In this document: piece by piece, positions 7,668-17,156 of the stretch | How the letters are laid out: each line of letters opens with the position of its first letter | How positions within the stretch are numbered: the stretch's first letter is position 1 | The notes under the pieces: model-generated | The model's database searches: none | Told to the model about the DNA's origin: nothing | What the model saw: only the letters and a program-made list of their open reading frames with translations | Assembly: GCF_000787855.1 (NCBI RefSeq) | Contig: NZ_BBPQ01000015.1 | Span: 67,794-131,793 of the forward strand | DNA length: 64,000 nucleotides | Source of the DNA: Streptacidiphilus anmyonensis | GTDB taxonomy: Bacteria > Actinomycetota > Actinomycetes > Streptomycetales > Streptomycetaceae | Direction of reading: 5' to 3' | Made by a program: the position numbers and the translations under genes

Positions 7668-9506
7668 ATGCCCACACCCCCGACACCCGAGGAACGACCG
7701 CAGCGCGGCGCGGTACTCCTCGCCCTTCGTCACTACGGCCGGGAGATGGTCCGGCTCAGACGCATGACACTGCCCGCGATGCTCGCGCCCGCACTGGGCA
7801 ATATCGGGATCTCCTACATCGCCCCGCTGATCGTCGCCAAGCTCGTGGCCCGGATCGCCGACGACCCCGGCAAGGACCTGACCACGGCGGCGCTGATGCC
7901 GTACGTGCTCGGGTTCGCTGGGGTGCTGCTGGTGTCCGAGGTGTTCTGGCGGATCGGCATCCACTGCCTGAACCGGGTGGACGGCCACGGCATCGAGCAG
8001 CTCTACGTCGTCGGGATGGACGAGCTGTTCGCCAAGGACGCCGCCTTCTTCCACGACAACTTCGCCGGGTCGCTGACCAAGCGGGTGCTGAGCTTCGCCT
8101 CCCGCTTCGAGGACTTCGTCGACACGCTGACCTTCAACGTGGTCGGCAGCCTGGTGCCGCTGGTCTTCGGCTCGATCGTGCTGTGGACCTACCAGCCGTG
8201 GCTGGTCGTGGTGCTGCTGGCGATGATCGCGCTCACGGCGCTGGTCGTGGCGCCGCTGATCCGGCGTCGGCAGGAGCTGGTGAACGAGCGCGAGGCGGCC
8301 ATCGCCCGGGTCTCGGGGCACGTCGCCGACAGCCTGATGAACATGGACACCGTCCGCGCCTTCGCCGCCGAGGACCGCGAGGCGGCCGAGCACCGCTCGC
8401 GCGTCGCGGAGTCCAGGCGTCGCTCGCTGCGCTCCTGGGACTACGGCAACCTCCACATCGACACCCTCGTCGCGCCGATGTCGGTGCTCACCAACGCGGC
8501 GGGTCTGCTGCTCGCGGTGCTCCTGGCCGCGAAGGGCAACGGGGTGGAGGCGGTCGTGGTCGCCTTCACCTACTTCTCCAACGCCACGCGGATCATGTTC
8601 GAGTTCAACCAGATCTACCGACGCCTGGAGAGCTCGATGACGGAGGCCGCGCAGTTCACCGAGCTGCTGATGTCCCCGCCCACCGTGCTCGACGTGCCGG
8701 AGCCGGAGCCGCTGCGGCCCCGCGGCGCGGACGTCCGCTTCGACCGGGTGGTGTTCACCCACGGCGGCAAGGACACGCCGCTCTTCGACGGCCTCGACCT
8801 GGCCGTCGCGGGCGGCGAGAAGATCGGCCTGGTCGGCCGCTCGGGCGGCGGCAAGACGACGCTGACCCGGCTGCTGCTGCGGATGACGGACATCGAGGCC
8901 GGCCGCATCCTGGTCGGCGGCCAGGACATCAGCCGGCTGCGCCAGGCCGACCTGCGCAGCCTGATCTCCTACGTGCCGCAGGACCCGGCGATGTTCCACC
9001 GCACCCTGCGGGCCAACATCGCCTTCGCCCGGCCCGAGGCCACGGAGGCCGAGATCCGTCTCGCGGCCGAGGCCGCCCACGTCACCGAGTTCGCGGACGG
9101 CCTGCCGGACGGCTTCGACACCATGGTCGGCGAGCGCGGCGTCAAGCTCTCCGGCGGCCAGCGCCAGCGGGTCGCGCTCGCCCGCGCGATCCTGCGCGAC
9201 GCGCCGATCCTGCTGCTCGACGAGGCGACCAGCGCGCTGGACTCGGAGAGCGAGGTGCTGGTCCAGGAGGCGCTGTGGCGTCTGATGGAGGGCCGCACGG
9301 CCCTGGTGGTCGCGCACCGGCTGAGCACCGTGGCCGGGATGGACCGCCTGGTCGTCCTGGACCGCGGCCGGATCCTGGAGCAGGGCAGCCACCAGGAGCT
9401 GCTCGCCGCGGAGGGCGCCTACGCCAAGCTGTGGCAGCACCAGTCCGGGGGCTTCCTGAAGGAGCACAGCCTGGACGACGCGGAGGAGAGCCCTCAGCTC
9501 GCCTGA
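7668..9506 (+). CDS. ABC exporter, fused TM and ATPase domains
   Basis: A 612-residue half-transporter of the type I exporter (MsbA/MDR-like) class. Residues about 30-330 form a six-helix membrane domain; 365-600 form the ATPase. Walker A is GRSGGGKT (from residue 390), the signature is LSGGQRQR (near 494), Walker B ILLLDEAT, and the H-loop VVAHRLS, all intact. It probably homodimerises, as no partner half is adjacent. ATG at 7668 with GAGG seven bases upstream is preferred over in-frame starts further up. The substrate (lipid, drug or peptide) cannot be read. A strong shared terminator follows at 9514. Confidence 0.93.
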   Translation: MPTPPTPEERPQRGAVLLALRHYGREMVRLRRMTLPAMLAPALGNIGISYIAPLIVAKLVARIADDPGKDLTTAALMPYVLGFAGVLLVSEVFWRIGIHCLNRVDGHGIEQLYVVGMDELFAKDAAFFHDNFAGSLTKRVLSFASRFEDFVDTLTFNVVGSLVPLVFGSIVLWTYQPWLVVVLLAMIALTALVVAPLIRRRQELVNEREAAIARVSGHVADSLMNMDTVRAFAAEDREAAEHRSRVAESRRRSLRSWDYGNLHIDTLVAPMSVLTNAAGLLLAVLLAAKGNGVEAVVVAFTYFSNATRIMFEFNQIYRRLESSMTEAAQFTELLMSPPTVLDVPEPEPLRPRGADVRFDRVVFTHGGKDTPLFDGLDLAVAGGEKIGLVGRSGGGKTTLTRLLLRMTDIEAGRILVGGQDISRLRQADLRSLISYVPQDPAMFHRTLRANIAFARPEATEAEIRLAAEAAHVTEFADGLPDGFDTMVGERGVKLSGGQRQRVALARAILRDAPILLLDEATSALDSESEVLVQEALWRLMEGRTALVVAHRLSTVAGMDRLVVLDRGRILEQGSHQELLAAEGAYAKLWQHQSGGFLKEHSLDDAEESPQLA

Positions 9507-9513
9507 GACGGGA

Positions 9514-9547
9514 CCGGCCCCGCACCCTGACCAGGGTGCGGGGCCGG
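9514..9547. terminator. bidirectional terminator between ABC exporter and gap
   Basis: CCGGCCCCGCACCCT (9514-9528) and its exact reverse complement (9533-9547) form a 15-pair stem with a 4-base loop. It lies between two convergent genes and would serve both. Confidence 0.85.
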
Positions 9548-9560
9548 CTCGCTGCGACGA

Positions 9561-11006
9561 TCAGACCGCCGGGGCCGGGAAGGTCGGGTACTCGACGCCC
9601 GAGACGTGCTGGACGACGCGGACGACCTGGCAGGAGTAGCCGAACTCGTTGTCGTACCACAGGTAGAGGATGGCGTTGTCGCCCTCGACCTTGGTGGCGC
9701 CGGCGTCGACGATCGACGCGTGGCGCGAGCCGACGAAGTCCATCGAGACCGCGTCGGGCGCCGTGGTGAAGTCGATCTGGCGGCGCAGCGACGAGGTCAG
9801 CGACACCTCGCGCAGGTAGTCCAGGACCTCCTCGCGGGAGGTCTCGGTGGCCAGCTGCAGGTTCAGGATGGCGATCGAGACGTCCGGGACGGGGACGCGG
9901 ATCGAGCTGCCGGTGATCTTCGCCTTGAGGTCCGGCAGGGCCTTCGCGACGGCGGAGGCGGCGCCGGTCTCGGTGATGACCATGTTGAGCGGCGCGGAAC
10001 GGCCACGACGCTCGGCCTTGTGGAAGTTGTCCAGCAGGTTCTGGTCGTTGGTGAACGAGTGGACGGTCTCCACGTGGCCGCGCAGCACGCCGAACTTGTC
10101 CTCCATCGCCTTCAGCGGCGGGACGATCGCGTTCGTGGTGCAGGAGGCGCAGGAGATGATCTGCTCGTCCGGCTTGATGGTGTCGTGGTTGACGCCGTGG
10201 ACGATGTTCGGGACGTCGCCCTTGCCCGGCGCGGTCAGCACGACCTTGGCGATGCCGGGCCGCAGGTGCTTGGACAGCCCCTCGCGGTCGCGCCAGCGGC
10301 CGGTGTTGTCGATCAGGATGGCGTCGTCGATGCCGTACTGCGTGTAGTCGACCGAGGACGGGTCGTCCGAGTAGATGACCTTGATCTCGTTGCCGTTGGC
10401 GACGATCGTGTTGTTGGCCTCGTCGACGGTGATCGAGCCGTTGAACTGGCCGTGGATCGAGTCGCGACGCAGCAGCGAGGCGCGCTTGACGAGGTCGTCG
10501 GCCGCACCCTTGCGGACGACGATCGCGCGCAGGCGCAGGCCGTTGCCGGAGCCGGCCTTCTCCACCAGCAGGCGGGCCAGCAGGCGGCCGATCCGGCCGA
10601 AGCCGTACAGCACGACGTCGCGGGCCTCGCGACGCTCCAGCTTGTTGGCGCCGGTGGCACCGTCGACGGCCTCGGCGGTGAACGCCTCGACCGTCAGGCC
10701 GCGGTCGTCGGCCTTGTACTGCTCAGCCAGGATGCCGAGGTCGATCTGGGACGGGCCGAGGTCGAGCGTGGTGAGCGCCTGGAGGAACGGCATCGTCTCG
10801 GTGACCGAGAGCTCCTCGCCGGCGATCTGGCGCGCGAAGCGGTGGGTCTTGAGGATGCTGACCACCGACTTGTTCACCAGGGAGCGGCTGTGCAGCAGGA
10901 CGTTGACGTCCTTCTCCCGGTGCAGTCGGCCGATGATCGGAATCATCGACTCCGCGATCTCCTCGCGGTTCATCCAGTCCGTGAACACGTCGTCGTTGAC
11001 AGTCAC
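9561..11006 (-). CDS. gap: glyceraldehyde-3-phosphate dehydrogenase (long form)
   Basis: A 481-residue GapDH, longer than the usual 330-340 residues because of an N-terminal extension of about 130 residues before the Rossmann motif (GFGRIGRLLARLL). The catalytic cysteine is C289 in SCASCTTN, and the phosphate-binding and C-terminal dehydrogenase segments are present. Streptomycetes carry this long second GapDH besides the short glycolytic one. It interconverts glyceraldehyde-3-phosphate and 1,3-bisphosphoglycerate in the cytoplasm; a gluconeogenic bias is possible but not shown here. Start GTG at 11006; a nearby ATG reads into a stop. TAGCAT (minus strand, 11053-11048) could be its -10 box. 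Confidence 0.93.
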   Translation of the reverse strand: MTVNDDVFTDWMNREEIAESMIPIIGRLHREKDVNVLLHSRSLVNKSVVSILKTHRFARQIAGEELSVTETMPFLQALTTLDLGPSQIDLGILAEQYKADDRGLTVEAFTAEAVDGATGANKLERREARDVVLYGFGRIGRLLARLLVEKAGSGNGLRLRAIVVRKGAADDLVKRASLLRRDSIHGQFNGSITVDEANNTIVANGNEIKVIYSDDPSSVDYTQYGIDDAILIDNTGRWRDREGLSKHLRPGIAKVVLTAPGKGDVPNIVHGVNHDTIKPDEQIISCASCTTNAIVPPLKAMEDKFGVLRGHVETVHSFTNDQNLLDNFHKAERRGRSAPLNMVITETGAASAVAKALPDLKAKITGSSIRVPVPDVSIAILNLQLATETSREEVLDYLREVSLTSSLRRQIDFTTAPDAVSMDFVGSRHASIVDAGATKVEGDNAILYLWYDNEFGYSCQVVRVVQHVSGVEYPTFPAPAV

Positions 11007-11117
11007 AAATTCATCTTTCGCGGTATTCGAGCCGGGCGACGCCCCTCATGCTATCTTCCGCCCGCACAGCTCAGCCCCCCGGCCCGACGTGAGCTATGCC
11101 GCAGTCGGGACACGCCT

Positions 11118-11223
11118 CAGGGGCGCGAGGAACTGCGCGAGCAACCACCGAGATGCCGATGGCCCTGCTCGTTCGGCGACTCACCACCCAGGGTGGCTTG
11201 TCGCGCAGTTCCTCGCGCCCCTG
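11118..11223. repeat. dispersed inverted-repeat element, copy 1
   Basis: CAGGGGCGCGAGGAACTGCG and the next three bases (11118-11140) are repeated as an exact inverted copy at 11201-11223, a 23-pair stem around a 60-base centre. A second, more diverged copy lies at 42414-42512 and a partial one at 49707-49728. It sits directly behind the acylase gene and would act as its terminator; its wider role is unknown. Confidence 0.75.
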
Positions 11224-11229
11224 ATGCGC

Positions 11230-14124
11230 CTACCGGTGGGACGTGTACTGAACGACCTGCTGGTAGGTGGGTCGGTTCTGCCAGTTGCTGTTCGAGTCGG
11301 TGATCCCGCCCAGCGCGCGCTGGACGATCGAGTCGGCGCACCACTGGTCGCCGGCGGAGCAGGTGTCGTCGGCCGGGTAGACCGTGGCGGCGGACTCCGC
11401 CGCGGCCTGCTGGAGGGTGGTGAGCAGCATCTGCCGGCAGGCGGACAGGTTGCCGCCGCCGCAGTAGGGCTGGGCGAGGGCGTCGGCGGGGTGCTGACCC
11501 AGAACCGCCCGGAGGTCCAGGTTCACGTAGGACCACCAGCCGAACTGGAACGAGGACCCCTTGTGCGGGATGGACTCGTTCGCGTCGACCGGGCCGGTGC
11601 TCGGACCGGTCTGGCCGCCGGACGGGGATTCGTTGATCTGCAGGGCGCCGATCATCGCGTTGAAGAGGTCGGAGCCCATGCCGGACTGGAACTCGCCCTG
11701 CACCAGCAGCGGCCACCAGGCGTCGAAGGTCTGGATCGCGGACGCGTCGGCGTAGGTGTGGCTGCCGGCCGAGGTCTCCCTGCGCTGGGCGCCGTCGGAG
11801 AGCCAGCCCTGGAGCTGGTTGACCAGGGCGGCCTGGCCCGGGTCGCTCACCGGGGAGCTGTCGATCACGGCGAGCAGCTGGGGCAGCACGTCCTCGCCGC
11901 GCAGGTCGGTGAGGCCGGCCGACTCCATCGCCTGGACCAGCGTCGCCCGCGTCACCTTGGGCCCGGACGCGGCGGCGGCCGTGACCAGCGCCTTCACCCG
12001 GCTGTCGAGCATGTTGGCCCGGTGCACCGGGCCGTCGCCGAAGTTGGCCGAGGCGAAGCCGGGGGCCTGCTTGTTGTTCCAGGAGACGTAGTAGTCCTGG
12101 TCGACGCTCTGCGGGTGCTGGGCGGGCGGGGTGTAGTCGGCCGTCCAGGTCGTCGGGTTCCAGTTCTGCCAGGCGTACGCCGGGTCGGCCCACTCCGGCA
12201 GGTCGGCCGCCACGTCGGCGGGACGTACGGGGTTGCGGCCGGAGTTGTAGTAGGCGGTGTGCGCGTCGTCGACGTAGAACCAGTTGAAGGTCAGGTCGAT
12301 GTGCTGCGCCGCCTGCTGGAAGGTCTGCGGGGAGTTCACCGCGGTCGGGTCGTTGAGCATCTGGAAGCCGATGATCGAGTCGGCCTCGTGCATGTAGGTC
12401 GACCGCAGCGAGGTGTAGGCGACGGGCACCCCGCCGACCGTGGCCCGCGCGGTGACCAGCCCGTAGGCGGTGCGGTACATGATGAGTCTGTACGAGCCCG
12501 CGGGGGTGCTGTCGGCCGTGGTCGGGCTCCAGGAGTCGTCGCGCTCCAGCGCCGTCAGCGGCGTGCAGACGCCGCTCAGCAGGTACGCCATCGAGTCCTT
12601 GGTGGCCGGGCTGCCGTCGGTGTTGCAGAGCTTGACGGCGTAGACGTCGTCGATGTCCTGGCCGGCGCTGGTGGCGCTCCAGGAGTAGTCCGGGCCGCGC
12701 CCGAGCTCGACGTAGAAGCTCAGGCCCGCGAAGGCCGCGCCGCGGGCGCTGATGCCGGGCCCCTGGATCTCCTCCAGCATCAGCAGCTGCGGCGCGAAGT
12801 AGCCGGTCTGCGGGCCGAAGACGGCGACGGGGTGGCCGTCGTCGGTGTACTTGCCGGAGACGACCAGGGCGTTGGACATGCCGTGCTTGGCGGTCAGCAG
12901 GTTGCCGGGCAGCACGCCCTTGTCGAACACGCCCACCAGCGGCCGGAGCTTGGCCGGGGCCTTCTTGGCCACGGCGGCGTCGGTGGTCCGGCTCGCGGTC
13001 CTCGCCGCCCTGGAGGCGGCGGTCGTGGCGGACGCCGTCGAGCCGGTCGGGTCGAAGATCAGCTGCTGCTGGGTGAGCGAGCCCGGGTCGGGCATCGCGA
13101 GACCCTGCGGCGAGGCCGGGTCCTGGCCGTAGGAGAAGCTCTGACCGTCGTGCACGGTGGTCACCGCGCTCTGGGCTTCGCTCTCCCGGAACGAGTTCCA
13201 CACCTGGTCGCCCTGCGTGGTCCCGTACTTGGCGTCGGCGGCCTCCTTGACCAGCGCCGACTGCACCTGGTTGCCGCCGCCGCTGCCGAAGAGCGCGCCG
13301 ATGACGGAGGAGAGCGCGACCAGGTCGGTCAGCTTGAACGGCTGGATCGAACCCGCGTTGGTGATCGCGTTGATCTGCCCCGTCAGGTCGTACTCCCCCG
13401 GGAACGTACGGGAGTTGTACGCCGAGGTGATGTAGGCGTTGATGCCGTCGATGTACGCCTGCGCGTCGGCGAGCGCCTGCTGCCCGCGCGGGCCCTCGTT
13501 GGCGACGGAGTCGATCTGCTCCTGGAGTTCCGCCTCGGTGTAGGGGGCAGCCTGCCAGAAGCTCTGCTCCAGCTGCCGGTTGGCGGCCGCGCCGCCCGCG
13601 AAGCTGCTCAGCTCGCCGCGTCCGACGTGCCGGAACAGGTCCATCACCCAGAGCCGGTCCTGCGCGGCGGCGTATCCGGCGCCGAACTCGGTGCCGTAGC
13701 GGGTGGTCCCGGTGATGTGCGGAGTGCCGGTCGCCTTGTCGCGCACGATGGTGACGTCGCTGCGCGGGCTGATGCTGCTCTCCACCTGGTTGGCGGGGAC
13801 GCCGAAGGAGGAGTTGTCGAAGTAGGTGGAGAGCGCCGAGTCGGTCAGCCCGGTGTAGCCGTCCACCAGCGAGCTGTACGGCCCGAGTTGGTCGTCGGTG
13901 TGGGCGGGCCGGGTGCCGAAGACCTTGTTCGCGAGGATGTCGGCGAGGGTGGCGTTGCCGTTCTCCCCCGGGGGCAGGATGTCGTTGCACTGCCCCCCGC
14001 AGTAGTCCTGGACCGCCGCGGCGACGCGCGGTGGGGAGGCGGCGGCAGGCAGAGCGAGGCTGGTCACCGTGACGAGAGCGGCGGCGCCTGCCGCCGCTCT
14101 CAGCCACTGGGTGAGTCGACGCAT
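11230..14124 (-). CDS. secreted penicillin acylase family protein
   Basis: A 964-residue Ntn-hydrolase. Residues 1-30 are a Sec signal peptide ending in a small-residue cleavage site. The predicted N-terminal nucleophile of the mature beta chain is S417 in GMSNALVVSG, after a Ser/Ala/Lys-rich linker that would be cut during maturation into alpha and beta chains. Penicillin acylase relatives hydrolyse amide bonds of beta-lactams, acyl-homoserine lactones or lipopeptides; which one is unknown. AGGAAGG precedes the ATG at 14124, and a perfect 16-base palindrome lies just past the predicted -10 box, so it is probably repressed by an unlinked regulator. Confidence 0.9.
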   Translation of the reverse strand: MRRLTQWLRAAAGAAALVTVTSLALPAAASPPRVAAAVQDYCGGQCNDILPPGENGNATLADILANKVFGTRPAHTDDQLGPYSSLVDGYTGLTDSALSTYFDNSSFGVPANQVESSISPRSDVTIVRDKATGTPHITGTTRYGTEFGAGYAAAQDRLWVMDLFRHVGRGELSSFAGGAAANRQLEQSFWQAAPYTEAELQEQIDSVANEGPRGQQALADAQAYIDGINAYITSAYNSRTFPGEYDLTGQINAITNAGSIQPFKLTDLVALSSVIGALFGSGGGNQVQSALVKEAADAKYGTTQGDQVWNSFRESEAQSAVTTVHDGQSFSYGQDPASPQGLAMPDPGSLTQQQLIFDPTGSTASATTAASRAARTASRTTDAAVAKKAPAKLRPLVGVFDKGVLPGNLLTAKHGMSNALVVSGKYTDDGHPVAVFGPQTGYFAPQLLMLEEIQGPGISARGAAFAGLSFYVELGRGPDYSWSATSAGQDIDDVYAVKLCNTDGSPATKDSMAYLLSGVCTPLTALERDDSWSPTTADSTPAGSYRLIMYRTAYGLVTARATVGGVPVAYTSLRSTYMHEADSIIGFQMLNDPTAVNSPQTFQQAAQHIDLTFNWFYVDDAHTAYYNSGRNPVRPADVAADLPEWADPAYAWQNWNPTTWTADYTPPAQHPQSVDQDYYVSWNNKQAPGFASANFGDGPVHRANMLDSRVKALVTAAAASGPKVTRATLVQAMESAGLTDLRGEDVLPQLLAVIDSSPVSDPGQAALVNQLQGWLSDGAQRRETSAGSHTYADASAIQTFDAWWPLLVQGEFQSGMGSDLFNAMIGALQINESPSGGQTGPSTGPVDANESIPHKGSSFQFGWWSYVNLDLRAVLGQHPADALAQPYCGGGNLSACRQMLLTTLQQAAAESAATVYPADDTCSAGDQWCADSIVQRALGGITDSNSNWQNRPTYQQVVQYTSHR

Positions 14125-14149
14125 GGGGGTACGCCTTCCTGGCAGAGGG

Positions 14150-14171
14150 ATCGTCAGCTGACGATACGTTA
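14150..14171 (-). promoter_or_regulatory. acylase promoter -10 box and palindromic operator
   Basis: ATCGTCAGCTGACGAT at 14150-14165 is a perfect 16-base palindrome. Directly upstream on the minus strand is TAACGT (14171-14166), a plausible -10 box. A palindrome overlapping the start of transcription suggests repression of the acylase gene. Confidence 0.45.
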
Positions 14172-14243
14172 GTTACCCTCGCGTTAGGAAGATGTACGAG
14201 CCATGCCATCTCTTGCTGGAACTTGCCGCAGAATCCCGACAGT

Positions 14244-15584
14244 TCACAGCCCGACGTCGCGGCTGCGGACGTCGGCCAGCGACTCGCGGCGGACCAGCAG
14301 CCGCGCGGTTCCGCCGGTCACGGCCACCACCGGCGGACGGCCGACGAGGTTGTACCCGGAGGCCATCGACAGGTGGTAGGCCCCCGACGCCGGGACCGCC
14401 AGCAGGTCGCCGGGCCGGATGTCGGCCGGGAGTTCCACGCCGGAGGCGAGCACGTCGCCCGCCTCGCAGTGCCGGCCCACGACCTGCACCGGGCGCAGTT
14501 CCGCGCTCGCGGCGCGGCCGACCAGGCGCGGGGCGTAGCGCACGCCGTACAGGGCCGGGCGGGGGTTGTCGCTCATGCCACCGTCGACGGCGACGAAGGT
14601 GTGGCGGCCGTTGTGCTTGACGGTGAGGACGCGGTAGAGCGCGACGCCGGCCGGGCCGGCGATGGCGCGGCCGGGCTCCAGCAGCAGCCGGGGCTCGGGG
14701 AGGTCCACCGTCGCGCAGGCGGACCGCAGTTCGGCGCGGACCCGGGCGGCCAGCGCCCGGACGTCCAGGGCCTCCTCGCCGGGCCGGTAGGCGATGGCGT
14801 GGCCGCCGCCGAGGTCCAGTTCGGGCAGGACCACGCCGTGGGCCTGCCGGGTGCCGTGCATCAGGGCGACCATGCGCCGCACGGCCTGGAGGTAGGGCTT
14901 GGCGCTGTCGATCTGCGAGCCGAGGTGGCAGTGCAGGCCCGCCAGCTCCAGCCGGGGCTGCTCCAGCACCCGGGCGATCGCCAGCTGCGCGGTGCCGTCG
15001 GTGCTGGAGAGCCCGAACTTCTGGTCCACCGTGCCGGTGCGCACCGCCGGGTGCGCGCCGGCCGCGATGCCCGGCGCGATCCGCAGCAGCACCCGCTGCC
15101 GTGCCCCGTACGGCACCAGCGCCGCGATGCGCGCGATCTCGGCCACCCCGTCGATGACGATGCGCCCCACGCCCAGGCGCAGCGCGGCCTCCAGCTCGTC
15201 CGGGCTCTTGGCGTTGCCGTGCAGCACCATGTGCTCGGCCGGGAACCCGGTGGTCACGGCCAGCTCCAGCTCGCCGCGGGAGCACACGTCCAGCCCCAGG
15301 CCCTCCTCCTCCACCCAGTGCGCCATGGCCCGGCACAGGAACGCTTTCGCCGCGTAGTGGATCTCCGCCTCCGGGAACGCCTCCCGGTAGGCGCGGCAGC
15401 GCGCCCGCACCTCGTCCTCGTCGACCAGGTAGACCGGGGTGCCGAAACGCTCGGCGGCCTCGGCGAGCGAGACGCCGCCCACCGTCAGGTCCCCGTCCGC
15501 GGCGGGCCGCGTCGACGCGGGCCACACCGGAAGCCAGGGCGCGTCCGCCTCGGGGAGGCGGGGAGGGAGCAGTGTGGTCGTCAT
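14244..15584 (-). CDS. lysA: diaminopimelate decarboxylase family PLP enzyme
   Basis: A 446-residue fold-III PLP decarboxylase. The PLP lysine is K80 in HYAAKAFL; HCHLGSQ near residue 215 and the phosphate-binding glycines LDLGGGHAIAY follow; the C-terminal barrel includes CEAGDVL, whose Cys acts from the partner subunit. The family removes CO2 from meso-diaminopimelate to give lysine, or acts on related amino acids. The start at 15584 lies 13 bases after the SAV_915 gene, so they form an operon. The genome probably has another lysA in a lysine locus; this copy may serve a different purpose. Confidence 0.85.
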   Translation of the reverse strand: MTTTLLPPRLPEADAPWLPVWPASTRPAADGDLTVGGVSLAEAAERFGTPVYLVDEDEVRARCRAYREAFPEAEIHYAAKAFLCRAMAHWVEEEGLGLDVCSRGELELAVTTGFPAEHMVLHGNAKSPDELEAALRLGVGRIVIDGVAEIARIAALVPYGARQRVLLRIAPGIAAGAHPAVRTGTVDQKFGLSSTDGTAQLAIARVLEQPRLELAGLHCHLGSQIDSAKPYLQAVRRMVALMHGTRQAHGVVLPELDLGGGHAIAYRPGEEALDVRALAARVRAELRSACATVDLPEPRLLLEPGRAIAGPAGVALYRVLTVKHNGRHTFVAVDGGMSDNPRPALYGVRYAPRLVGRAASAELRPVQVVGRHCEAGDVLASGVELPADIRPGDLLAVPASGAYHLSMASGYNLVGRPPVVAVTGGTARLLVRRESLADVRSRDVGL

Positions 15585-15597
15585 CCGGGCCGCCCCC

Positions 15598-16218
15598 TCA
15601 GCGTCCGGAGCCGGCGGCGACGGGCTCGGCGGTCCTCGCGCCGGGCGAGCGCGGAGCGCCTGGGGCGCCCGCGGGCGTCGAGGTGCCCGCGACGATCGAG
15701 GTGCCCGCGAGGCCCTGAGCCGCCGCGGCGTCTGCGGCGCCGATACCGCCCGGGACGCCGGCGGCGCCTGCTGCGCCCGCGGCGGGCTCGGCGGGCTCGG
15801 CGGGCTCGGCGAGCGGGGCGTCCCCGGGGTGGCCGAGGGCCGCAGGCGCATGCGCGGCCGCCACGCCCGGGGCGTCCGGCGCGGGGTGCGCCCGCCACGG
15901 GTGCCAGCCGTCGGGGCCGTGCAGCGCGGCCGCGGGTGCGGCGGCCAGCTGCGGATCGACGGTGAGCCCGGGGACGCCGAGCGCGTCGGCCATGGCCCGC
16001 AGCGCGGGCTCGGCGATCTCCACCGCGGCCTGGTCGGGGCCGAGCACCGCGGCGAGCTGTCGCCTGCTGGTGAAGCCGACCGCCGTCCGCTCGCCCAGCG
16101 GCGTCCGGAACAGCCGCAGCACCTCCCCCGCCGGGCCCGACCGGACCGGAACCAGCAGCAGTCCGACCGGGACGCCCCTCGTGGGCTCCGGGTCCTCGCC
16201 GTCCAGGTACCGAGTCAT
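15598..16218 (-). CDS. SAV_915 family protein
   Basis: A 206-residue protein whose first 110 residues match the streptomycete SAV_915 family (GLLLVPVRSG, RLFRTPLGERTAVGFTS, LAAVLGPDQA, VPGLTVDPQL). The rest is low-complexity Ala/Pro/Gly sequence with AEP repeats. Function unknown; in streptomycetes this family often lies next to a lysA-like decarboxylase, as it does here 13 bases upstream. ATG at 16218 is chosen because GGAAGG lies nine bases before it; the ATG at 16227 sits right on that site. No membrane segment. Confidence 0.8.
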   Translation of the reverse strand: MTRYLDGEDPEPTRGVPVGLLLVPVRSGPAGEVLRLFRTPLGERTAVGFTSRRQLAAVLGPDQAAVEIAEPALRAMADALGVPGLTVDPQLAAAPAAALHGPDGWHPWRAHPAPDAPGVAAAHAPAALGHPGDAPLAEPAEPAEPAAGAAGAAGVPGGIGAADAAAAQGLAGTSIVAGTSTPAGAPGAPRSPGARTAEPVAAGSGR

Positions 16219-16404
16219 GTCCTGCATCCTTCCGACGCGCGTGAGCGTGACCAGTCGTCAGCCACCGGTCCGCCGCCTCGAACGACGCCGCGAGGCCGGT
16301 GCGCCTTCGACGCTAAACCGGTCGTTCCCGCTGCTCACGGGCCGAAGGCCGCTCCTGACGCGTTCCTGACGCCCTCCCCCGGATTGTTGACGCGCGGGTA
16401 AGGC

Positions 16405-17055
16405 TCAGCGCTCCTGGAAGGCCGCGATGTGGGACGGCAGGGCGATGCCCTCGGCCAGGTCGGGGGCCGGGACGGGGGCGCCGAAGACCGGGCGGATCGG
16501 CACGTTGCCCGCCCACAGGCCCAGCTCCGCGTCCGGACCGTCCCCGTCCTCGGGCGGACCGGCGGCGATCTTGACGGACGCCTCGGCGAGGTCCAGCGCC
16601 AGCAACGCGGTGGCGGCGAGCTCCTTGCGGTTGGGCTGCCGCGCGTACTCCCACTGACCGGGGGCGCACTGCTCGGTGAGCACGCGCAGGCCCTCCAGCT
16701 TCTCCTCGTCCTCGACCAGCCGCGGGGTGCCGTAGATCATCGCGCAGCGGTAGTTGATCCCGTGCTCGAACACGGAGCGGGCCAGGCTCAGGCCGTCCAC
16801 ATGGGTGACGGTGACGCAGACCTCGGCCGCGGGGTCCTGTCGCAGGCTGCGGCTGGCGACGGAGCCGTGGAAGTACAGGGTGTCGGCGGTGGCGCCGTAG
16901 CAGGTGGGCACGACCATCGGGACGCCGTCGACGACCACGCCGAGGTGGCAGACGAACCCGGCCGCCAGCACCGCGTCCAGGTCCTCCTTGCGGGTGCTGC
17001 CGTTCTCCCGCATCCGCCGATGGCGCGTCCGGTCCGTGACTGCGATTTCTGACAT
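16405..17055 (-). CDS. pyridoxamine-phosphate-oxidase-like flavin-binding protein
   Basis: A 216-residue split-barrel protein. The core VLAAGFVCHLGVVVDGVPMVVPTCYG and the later HGSVASRSLRQ, NYRCAMIYGTPRLVED segments are those of the FMN-binding flavin-reductase-like/PNPOx group related to 5-nitroimidazole resistance proteins. Such proteins bind FMN or F420 in the cytoplasm and reduce small molecules. ATG at 17055 follows GAGAGGG. GGCAACCG (17070-17077 and 17126-17133) and CGGTTG (17095-17100) repeat upstream and may be regulatory. Confidence 0.85.
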   Translation of the reverse strand: MSEIAVTDRTRHRRMRENGSTRKEDLDAVLAAGFVCHLGVVVDGVPMVVPTCYGATADTLYFHGSVASRSLRQDPAAEVCVTVTHVDGLSLARSVFEHGINYRCAMIYGTPRLVEDEEKLEGLRVLTEQCAPGQWEYARQPNRKELAATALLALDLAEASVKIAAGPPEDGDGPDAELGLWAGNVPIRPVFGAPVPAPDLAEGIALPSHIAAFQER

Positions 17056-17156
17056 ATCGAGCCCTCTCAGGCAACCGTTTTCGTCCCGCGCTCGCGGTTG
17101 TGGCACTGAATCCGCACCACCTACCGGCAACCGTAGACGAACGCCCGAGCTCCGCG

